From Cinnamomum chago (Eukaryota > Streptophyta > Magnoliopsida > Laurales > Lauraceae), in NCBI GenBank assembly GCA_038049695.1, contig CP142453.1, positions 15,070,001 through 15,134,000 of the forward strand: 64,000 nucleotides of DNA, read 5' to 3'. Of the stretch, positions 55,693 through 64,000 are shown piece after piece. The notes below the pieces were generated by a model. It did not search any database, was not told where the DNA came from, and saw nothing but the letters and a program-made list of their open reading frames with translations. Both the position numbers and the translations under genes were made by a program. The stretch's first letter is position 1. Each line of letters begins with the position of its first letter.

Positions 55693-58261
55693 ACTATTAA
55701 TTACAACACTAAGCATATACATATACATAGAGGTAGGTGGGTGGGTGGCTTGGGGATTAAGAAAGGGTAGCTTGTGGGTAAGGCAAGAATATCTTGGGGG
55801 ATCAAGTAGACCTTATTTCCCAGGTCAAGTTTGACCTACTTAGGGGGTCAAGTGAGTCCTTCCACAATGGGTTGCATTTGGGCCCTAGTCCAACAATCTG
55901 GACTCTGGTAGTTGTGTTGAGTTGTGTGTGGTTCTTGACTTGAATGATGCATTGAGCCCATAGAACTCAAGGTTCAGTTCGTGCCTTGGAAGTTGAAGCC
56001 TTACCACCATTTATATTAGATCAAGCAATGTGGGCCTGATTAGATGAAAAGCTCTTTTAACGTGGACTAGTTTATCATGTGCATTAATTATAACATCAAT
56101 TAGTTTGATTCGTGTAATTTACTCATAATGTTAGGGGCTTGGCTGAATCTCATCATATAGAGAGTGACATTAATACAAATCAAATGGTCTCATAGGGAAG
56201 AAAAATATATCATCTTCTTCTAGAAGAAGCGCAACAATTATATTTCTCAATTCCATGTCAACCCATTTCAGGTAAAGTTTAAAACACTAAAAGCAATTCT
56301 TGAATGGAATATTTCTATCTTTATGCGGGTTCAATATCAAATCAAACTACATCACGGGCATGGTAATCAGTGGTAGACTCAAGATTTTCATTTGAGGGGG
56401 GCTGATGATAGGTGGATTGAAATAGTCCATATATAAAATAATTTTTAGATGACCAATGATAAAGAGAAAAAAATATATATAAAGACTCAAGTGAGAGCAG
56501 CCCATTTATAAAATGGGGACACATGTAGCCCGACTTAAGTCCATTGAGAACCTTATCTTGTCAAGGAATTTTAGATGGTTGTACATAAAATAAAATATAT
56601 CACCATAAGTAGTTTAGAGAATGTAATCCACCAATGTCGATGTGCCGATGCCATAAGATTTTGGAGGGAGGGTGGGAGAAAACTCGAGTCTAAATGAAGT
56701 CGGGAGAAGACTCAAGTTGAAGAGAAAGGGCCTGGTTGGAGAAGGCACGGAGTCCCAAGGCCCCTTTATGGGCTTTTTGGGGATTTGGTGGGCGCTCAAA
56801 TTAATTAACAAATTTCTCTTCACCGAAAATCTTTGCTCAAACATTAGGTCCTATATATATACCCTAAATATAGGCCGTGTTCTTTTACTTGATTAATCCG
56901 AAACTATAAATTGAGATCCATCTCGTGATATTTAATTAAAAAACAAAGCATAAATTGATATTTTAAATTTAAATTTTTTATATTGTCATGTGTTTTTTAG
57001 AGTTGAAGTAAATAAAGTATGCATAAATGAAGATATATATAGTATGAGTGGATTGGATCAAGCAAAGATCAATCCTACATTAAGTCATTAACTGTTTGCT
57101 TTGTTTTACACCGGATCAATGTAAAATATATATTACTTTGATTGAGTGAAACTTGGTCTGATGCCTTTAGTATCCACGCATTGTGTTTGGTTTGCACTCA
57201 ATCACAGTAGTTTTGAGCAATGATCCATCTGAAGTCCAAAATTTGGGGACATGAATTGCAATGTGAAAAATGCAGTACTCAACCCTTCATTCGTTTTGGT
57301 CCAATTAGATGACATGGTCGGACCTACCAAATTTAACACAAGTGGGTGCATTCTTTCCATATATCATTCACCTCTTGTGACTTGTGGCAATCAACGAATG
57401 CAATGATTATTTAGTTTTGAACTGGATAAAGTTTCTATACATAATTTAAATTTTGATCAAATGAACCTAACTTTTAGTGCTTGTTTGTTAGCATCATAAT
57501 GCACTAGAAAAACATGCCCGTGTAGTCATAATATTAAAATTTATAAAAAAAACAATCTCCCGACCTAATTTACTCCGACCCATTTGCCAGGACCAAACTA
57601 AATTAAATTGGATGAGTCCAAATCAATTGGAGCGAATTGGAACTTATTTCAATTTGAAACCACTTCCCTTCAAAAAAAAATAAAAAAAATAAAAAAAATA
57701 AAAAAATATATATATATAATTAGATTTCGAATACATATGAATTCATGATCAAATGAGCTCCGCAACAACATTTTTAAAGGTGTGAACTATGAACGATACA
57801 AGGTGGGGATGTAGATGAGACTTTATTTTCTTCGGATATGAATTATTAGGATAATATAGCAACTTAGTATTCATTTCACATGCAACCTTAATTCATTTTC
57901 CATTGAAAATGAGGTTATTTGATATTTGTTTTTAACAAATCTGGTATGAATTCCTAAATATTATATCCAAACAAACTGGTTATCTTCAATATCTGATAAC
58001 TACATACAGTCCATATTTATTATGATAAAATCCTAGAGTGGATATTGCCTTAAGTCATGCCATATCAAGAGGAGTGCCAACACATAAAAGTGGGCTAGGC
58101 TAGGTGTGCTTCTATAGTAAGGCGAACACGGGTTAAAAAAAAAAGATGCTACTAAAGCCCTAATTCAAATTATAATATAAATATCTATAAAACAATCCTA
58201 GATAGATGAGATAAGACTACTACTATATGACGATAAATTAAATAAGGCGAACTCGAGATAG
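55693..58261. other. Intergenic DNA
   Basis: No gene is visible. It holds a MITE copy (57725-57985), an (A)nT-rich run (57670-57720) and, near 56370-56410, a TCAAGATTTTCATTTGAGGG phrase common in plant repeats. Confidence 0.5.
57725..57985 (+). mobile_element. MITE copy (same family as 47818-48140)
   Basis: Collinear with the 47.8-kb copy: AATACATATGAATTCATGAT, AAAGGTGTGAACTATGAA, GATGAGACTTTATTTTC, AATTATTAGGATAATATAGC, and a right end reading ATCCAAACAAACTGG. Left end approximate. Confidence 0.55.
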
Positions 58262-58522
58262 TCTTGGCCCATCCTAGCCCAACCCATCAGCAATCCTCCT
58301 TACCCGACGGGCCTCGCTGTTGTCCATCTAGGCCCATACCAAGGCCCAGAAAAAAACTATTGTGAAATTGGTGAGCCCATCAAAATTGGAGCCCAATCCA
58401 AAAGCCTAAACAAGAGAAAAGAAAATCAATCCGCAAGCAACATACATAGGCGCCTTGTAAGTTCTAACCCTTCAATCCCCAACTTCAGCCCAAACCCCAC
58501 TTCCTATTGAACTATATATATG
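58262..58522 (+). promoter_or_regulatory. eIF3j promoter: cluster of site II-like motifs and TATA box
   Basis: RGCCCA (the complement of site II, TGGGCY) occurs seven times: 58266, 58276, 58331, 58343, 58374, 58390 and 58487. A TATATATA-type box lies at 58513-58522. Site II clusters are known upstream of plant ribosomal-protein and translation genes, which fits an initiation factor. Transcription would start near 58.55 kb, giving a ~260-nt leader that may contain a small intron (possible GT after CTAAAAAAG at 58609). Confidence 0.6.
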
Positions 58523-58806
58523 TACCTATACAGCAGCAGCACTGCCACTGCCACAGCAGAAATCGGAAGACTCGCTCTGTATCTTTCTCCTTAGTACCCT
58601 AAAAAAGGTTAGATTCGGTCAGATTTCTTCTTTCCTTCCTCCTCTTCTTCTTCTTCCATCTAAATCCCCTCCTTTTTTTGGTTGGTTTCTTTGTAATTGA
58701 TTGATTGATTGTTTGTTCTCTGTGATAGATTTTGGTATCAGATCTTCCTTTGCATTTACTGTTCTAAGGTCGCCGTGGGAAAAATTTCTGATACATAATA
58801 AACAAG

Positions 58807-60683
58807 ATGGAAGACTGGGGTATGTAATATTTTTTGTTTTGAAACCTTTTAGCTATCTGTTTGTGTTTTGTCTCTTCGTGTTTTTATGATGGGAATTATA
58901 ACATGGTAGCAGCAGTTCATAGAAGGAATTGTAATAGGAAATCGATGTATGAGGAGTGCGTGTATATGAATGAACTGGGATTGTCGAATTGTCAATGTTG
59001 CTGTTTTCTCGGAAGAACATGCATGTGGTTGTGACTGAGATTTTGTTGTTTTTGAACCTAGATGCCCTGCTTCCTAGGAAATTTGCATACTTGGTTTTGA
59101 ACTAGTTCGTAGTAAAGGGGGGCTTTATTGGGGAGGTGAGGAGTGAAGGGCACCGTTTTCCTAGGATTTGATTTCTTAGGGATTTCTTGGAAAGGGGGAA
59201 TTTTTTATTTTATTTTATGGCCAAATCGTGGATCTTACTGTTTAATTGTCCGCTTTTTGCCCTTTTGCTTAGGGCATGTTTGATTGAGGAAATTTGTGGG
59301 TTATGGAATTTGAGTTGACTACAATACTACATGGAGAGAAATTGGAGAATCCTGGCTGGAAAAGTCCGAGCAGTGATATAAAAAATTTAGATTTTTCCAG
59401 TTAGCAGCACAGAATGAGTTCAAGAGGAAAGTTTGAAGAATGGCAGCGAAGTTTCTTGAATTTCAGAGATGATTCTCTGTGCAAAAGCATGTAATTATGG
59501 GGGACAAATTCTTCTCTGTCTCTCTTTAGTTTCCCAAGATTTGGAACTCTGGCACAGGATTTTCCCTTTACTAATTCCTCGACGAAACAGATGATTACCA
59601 ACCCTAGGAATTCAGTACCGATTAAACAAGTTGGCTCATTAAATTTGCTGATGGAATAGTGCAAAAGCGGACCCTATAACAGATGTAATTAAGGATATAT
59701 GTAGGAGTGTCTCTATTGAAATATAAATGGTGACTGACTTCTATGGTTTCGGTGCTGAATTTGAAAAAGTCGGGGGTACGGGTGGATCTTCATAGTTCCA
59801 TGTCGTTAGGATGAAGATTTCTCTTATGGGGCTGCATGTTGGAAGTCTCTTTTCCTTCTAAAATGAAGGTCTATCATAAGCATACTTTTTTTTTTTTTTA
59901 CTGTTATTATAAGCATAATCTTTCTGAAGTGAAATATTTATTTTCTATGATGTCAGATGGAGGCTTAAAAGTATACCGTTGACTTATTTTCAAGATAGAC
60001 TAGCTTCTACGTGGGCCGGATGGTTCGGATGTATCATAAAGTCAACCCTACTATGTTGTCCCTCACCATAACATGGTGAGGGATGGATGCGCATGAATAT
60101 TTCCCATATATATCATTGTTTCATGGGATTCTTCTATGGAGCCTTTTTCATGGATACTTGTCAATTGGAATGAAGGGCTAGGGGACAACCTCATGATGCC
60201 TTTTTTGTGTTTTATTTTTCATCTCTGGAGCAACTTTTCTTTCGGTGTATTTCCTAGGGGTTTTTTTTTTTTTTTTTTCCTTCAAGTGTAACTGTTTATA
60301 AAATATACTCATGTAGACTCTGTCCACGAGAAGATCTTGACCTAAATGGCATTGGGGAAATTCCATAGAGTTGTTGGTTGGGCTTTTGAGTTGACCAAAC
60401 ACCAGGCCTAAGCACAATAATTGTATTAGTAGATTTCAAACTGGAGTGTTTTGGTGGCCACTAAGAATAAAGATGATCTTCCTTAGAATTGGGATTGTAG
60501 AATTTTGTTAACCAATTGAGTGGGCCAAAATCTTAGCTTCTCAGTGTATCATAACTATTTTTGCTTATGGATGAAATGGAAGTCCTAATGTAGAGTGATC
60601 ACTGTTGGTTTGTGATTGGTCTTGGCCCTTGCATTGAATAGATTCAGGAAACAAAGAGACTCTTTACTACTAAATCACAGATT

Positions 60684-60719
<36 letters not shown>

Positions 60720-61801
60720 GAGATGCTCCTGTGAGAGCAAAGGTGGGGGCCCTCACATCCAAGATATCATTCTGATTAGATGATCCCAACCCCTAGGTTT
60801 AAGTCCTTGAAGCTTAATGGTTGTATGCTATTCAATTTTCTCATGATGAAATCCACTAGTGACTAATTCTGGAAAATTGTAAATTTTGGGCTTGTATCAA
60901 TTCGTGGGGTTATTGGATGTGGAAGATTGGATTGGCTGAAGGTGGACTCAGCACACACGTGCACTCATAAGCATGTTTTTAATAAGAAGTTACATCAAAT
61001 TAAAATTGTTAAACAAGGATTTTTTGGCCTTTGCTTCTTGCATCAGTTCGTCTAGTTGCTAACAATTCCAGCAAGAAATGAAAGATTACTTTTTCTTTGG
61101 TGTTTTTTCCATGTATGATAATTTAATAATAATAATAATAATAATAAAATCTTTTTTTTTATTTTTTATATAATGTAGGGTGTCCCAGCCCAAAGGGCCG
61201 GACTAATCCCTATGGCCTAGGGAGAGCCGGGTAAATCCCCTGTGGCCCCAGTGTGGTAGCGCAGTTTCAAAACCTCAACCTCTAGGAGCAAACCGTGGTC
61301 TTAGGCCAATTGAGCTACCCGTTGGGGTTGATAATAATAAACTCTCATCACCTCCAAAAGCTTCTTGTCTAGATTGAGTGCATTGTTTGGTTGACAATAA
61401 CATGGCAGTGCATGCAATGGTTTATGAGTTTTTTTTTTTAGTTCAAATTTGGACATGAATAATGATGTGTCTTCATTTATTTGTAGCTAAGCTATATATG
61501 GTTATTGAATTTTGATTTTATGGTTTTTTATCTAAATTGTGAGCACCAGATCGACCTTTGGATTTTGTTGCTGTTTAATTTCTTTTATTTTCATCACTTT
61601 TTGGTTATTATGCACCACCCTCACTGTAACTGCCTTTTCTTCCTTTAATTTGTTCTTTTTCCACCCCCAGAATCTGAGGATTTTGAGCCGGTAGTGCATA
61701 CTATTCCAACGGAAAAACCTAAAGGCTTATGGGATGATGAGGATGCGGAGGAGGAAGATGTGAAAGAATCTTGGGAAGATGAAGAAGATGCTTCTACTAA
61801 A
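58807..61801 (+). CDS. Translation initiation factor eIF3 subunit j, first two coding exons (3' partial)
   Basis: Exon 1 (58807-58819) holds four codons and one base, ATG GAA GAC TGG G, ending at a GTATGT donor; exon 2 (61671-61801) follows a CCCCCAG acceptor. Together they encode 48 residues: MEDWESEDFEPV..., KGLWDDEDAEEEDVKESWEDEED. The MxDWExExF start and the acidic WDDED...VKESWEDE block are the hallmark of eIF3j (HCR1), which binds the 40S subunit near the decoding site and aids assembly of the initiation complex. The conserved C-terminal part of the roughly 220-residue protein lies beyond the window. Exon 1 being almost all leader and the 2.85-kb first intron are notable. The short aligned part is distinctive, but an unrelated acidic protein is just possible. 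Confidence 0.85.
60058..60105 (-). mobile_element. MITE fragment (AAGTTTCAAGTGCATC family)
   Basis: TCCCTCACCATAACATGGTG AGGGATGGATGCGCATG matches the core of the copies at 21810 and 29271, lacking much of the interior. Confidence 0.5.
60687..60770. mobile_element. (TA)n run abutting a partial GAGATGCTCC-family MITE
   Basis: A 31-base (TA)n run (60687-60717) passes straight into GGGAGATGCTCCTGTGAGAG and GTGGGGGCCCTCACATCC, the left half of the family at 53503. The right half is not present. Confidence 0.65.
61181..61330 (-). mobile_element. SINE copy in eIF3j intron 1, minus strand
   Basis: On the minus strand it reads CCCCAACGGGTAGCTCAATTGG (A-box TAGCTCAATTGG), then GGTTTTGAAAC at the B-box position, then CCCGGCTCTCC ... 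AGGGATTAGTCCGGCCC, followed by an A-rich tail (T-run at 61152-61160 on the plus strand). ATAATAATAA lies on both sides, consistent with a target duplication. It is the most complete of three family members in the window. Confidence 0.8.
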
Positions 61802-64000
61802 GTAAAAAATCATCTCCTTTTATTTTCTTTCTCAAATTTCTGCATCCATGATTTACTTGTTTTAATGAAGTAATATCCTTTTGGTTATCCTAGAACTTCA
61901 TTGAATGAAGCTTGCCACAATCGTATCCATGATACTTGCTGGCTTTAGTACACTTTTTTTTATTTAGTTTTTTTTATGAAGAAGATTTTATTTAGTATAT
62001 TTCCTACAAGTTAGATTTTTAGCAGCGTAGGAACCAAAAAAAAAAAAAAGAGGAGTTAGATGTTTAGAACATTTTTTTTTTGGTTTGTGTGTTTTGGAAG
62101 TTGGAACAGCAGCATTTGACCAGCAGCTGTGAAGTATCATCTTGAGCCTCATAAAAGTGGTTGATATCATCATGGAGTCATTCTTATAAAATTAGTTCAT
62201 TATATTGGATCCACTTTTAAGCAGAAGACCTAGCTTCTGTTTTACTTTTATTAAGCCGACACTGCTATCTTGGGTCTTTTAGCTCTCGACAACTTTGGAA
62301 CCATTTCTACATATCAGTGTAAATTGTGTTGTGCTAGTTCAAGTAACTATCCCCAGGTTTAGGTCCCAGCACCCCAATGTAGTGCAAGCTTTTTGCGGCA
62401 TCCAACAAAAGAGAGCTAACCCTCACATGATTAATAGAGATTATGTGAACATGGATATGCATTAGAACATATGAAATTTATCTCGACTTTTCAAAGAGAA
62501 TATATATCCGCATGCATCTTCTCTTGTTTTTCTTTATGTTAGATATTATAAATGTATATATTTATACTAAAATAATAAAAAAAATTATTTACCGACCTGC
62601 CTAGCCTACCCATCAAGTCTCTCCTGGTCAACTTGACCAAGTAGCTGGCCAAACTCAGTCAAGTTTGGCCGACCCACTGAGTTGGAAAACTAAGCTTTTA
62701 ACTACTGATGAAATTCATTAGCTGTGAGATGGTTGTCTATGTTTAAATAATGTCCATGATTGCATGAAAGAAACTAGTAATATTCCCTAATACCTTCATA
62801 GTAGGATTTGCTATTTTCATTTTTAGTTCCTATCTTCCTGTATGGATTTCTTCCTTTTTGTCTTTAAATCATTTGTTTAATATCTATCAATGTTACCACA
62901 TTTCTCGCCTTTTACTTTTAATAATTAATTTTCTGAAAGACTGCTGCTTAACTTATAGTTATCAAAGAAAATGGATTTCAAAATGGACGGAGACTCTACA
63001 TATGCTCTTTCGGGAGTAAGCAAAATATATTAATTGATAAAGAGCGTTCAAGTGTAAACTGGGTTTGTTCAGAAAAAAAGGTTTAACTTCTATATGCATC
63101 ATGATCCCATCAATGTGATGAGGGCATACCATTTTTTCAAATGCTTACTGCAAGCTCGTGGTTGTGAAAACAAAATCCAACTTTCCAACAGGCTCTTAAA
63201 AGTGATGGGAATATAACAAAACCAAAAACCAAAAACCAAACCTGGCCATATTTCTAAAAGAAAAAATGCAACTAAATATTTTTTCCAGCCTAAGTTTTTT
63301 ATGCATAGCGTTTTATCTCAAAAGAAAATCATGAGTGATTTCCCTTTTTTTTTTAACCTAATTGTACTGCAAGAGGCCTTTGGCGCATCTGATTGATAGA
63401 AATGTGAGTGCCTAATGGCAACTAGTTTTCTAAAATTTAGGAGTTCCTCCTTCCTGGCCATGTTTAAACTTAAAAATATGTGCTGAATTTAGAAACCCTG
63501 TTTTTGTCCTGGCCTATTAAATCTCACTTTCAGATTTCATAAATATCAGCTAGGTGGGTCACTACTATCTGACCATTTAAAAGGGGTAAGAGGAAAAGAA
63601 GAAAACACCTTCCTAATTCAGTCGAGTTGGGTGATTTTCGAGTCAATCATTGAGGGTTTTATTTTATTTTATTTTTTATAATGAGTCAATCATTGAGCTT
63701 TGGAAGCCTGCCTTGTCTGAAACCATTTTAAAGGCTTGAGGAGTGTTCAATAGTTCACGAGCATGCTTTTCTTTCCACTTCTAGTAATTTGGTGACAATC
63801 TACTATCATTGAATGATTCTTTTGCATGATAGGTCTCTCTTAAACCGTTTTAAAATGCTTGAAGAGTTTTCAATGACTTTCAACCTTCAACCATGCTTCT
63901 CTTTCTACTAGCATATCATCCTTTTGTAAATTTGGTCTTGCTTCCTTTATCAGCTCAGTGGGTGATTAGTAATTTGGATTATTTGAGTGTTGTGTTGTCA
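61802..64000 (+). other. Intron 2 of the eIF3j gene (partial)
   Basis: It follows the GTAAAA donor at 61802. No stretch resembles the next eIF3j exon (Lys-rich linker and C-terminal DPxAEKLRxQ-type helix), so the intron exceeds 2.2 kb. AT-rich, with T-runs; no clear mobile element. Confidence 0.6.

Larger units (their letters stand above)
58820..61670 (+). other. Intron 1 of the eIF3j gene
   Basis: 2851 bp with GTATGT donor and CCCCCAG acceptor. It contains a MITE fragment (60058-60105), a (TA)n with abutting MITE (60687-60770) and a reverse SINE (61181-61330). No exon seen inside. Confidence 0.75.

Noticed and set aside
56342-56524. 60-codon minus-strand frame
   Set aside because: Overlaps a common repeat phrase (TCAAGATTTTCATTTGAGGG) and has no domain; probably a decayed element.

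Overview
The window is nuclear DNA of a flowering plant. It has intron-rich genes with GT-AG junctions, plant-only gene families (FAR1-related, GAUT, SKU5-similar), plant-type LTR retrotransposons with several insertions stacked together, and many small MITEs and SINEs. The lineage cannot be fixed from the sequence. Low gene density (four host genes in 64 kb) suggests a genome of intermediate to large size.

Layout. (1) 1-1.8 kb: first coding exon of a FAR1-related gene on the minus strand, running off the left edge. (2) 3.7-13.65 kb: a nearly full-length but broken Ty3/Gypsy element of the Tat group, with gag, pol, an additional RNase H and an antisense ORF region. (3) 13.65-21.0 kb: three further elements end to end: a 2.1-kb Gypsy LTR, a reverse-oriented LTR-like block, and a 1.5-kb TIR DNA element. 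(4) 21-29.5 kb: AT-rich DNA packed with MITEs (one with a perfect 9-bp Mutator-type target duplication), foldback palindromes, tandem duplications and a SINE. (5) 30.0-39.1 kb: a complete nine-exon GAUT7 gene, plus strand. (6) 43.5-46.2 kb: a complete three-exon SKU5-similar gene, minus strand. (7) 46.6-58.2 kb: MITEs, SINEs and a compact non-autonomous LTR element with a perfect 5-bp target duplication. (8) 58.3-64 kb: promoter and first two coding exons of eIF3 subunit j, plus strand, running off the right edge.

The host genes are not an operon or cluster. GAUT7 (pectin synthesis in the Golgi) and the SKU5-like protein (secreted, cell wall) both act on the cell wall but have independent promoters. 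I found no clearly new biological system. The best second looks are the antisense ORF with its own candidate TATA box in the Tat element, the small LTR element whose primer site resembles that of the Tat element, the long foldback elements beside (TA)n runs, and the degenerate N-terminal repeat of the FAR1-like protein.
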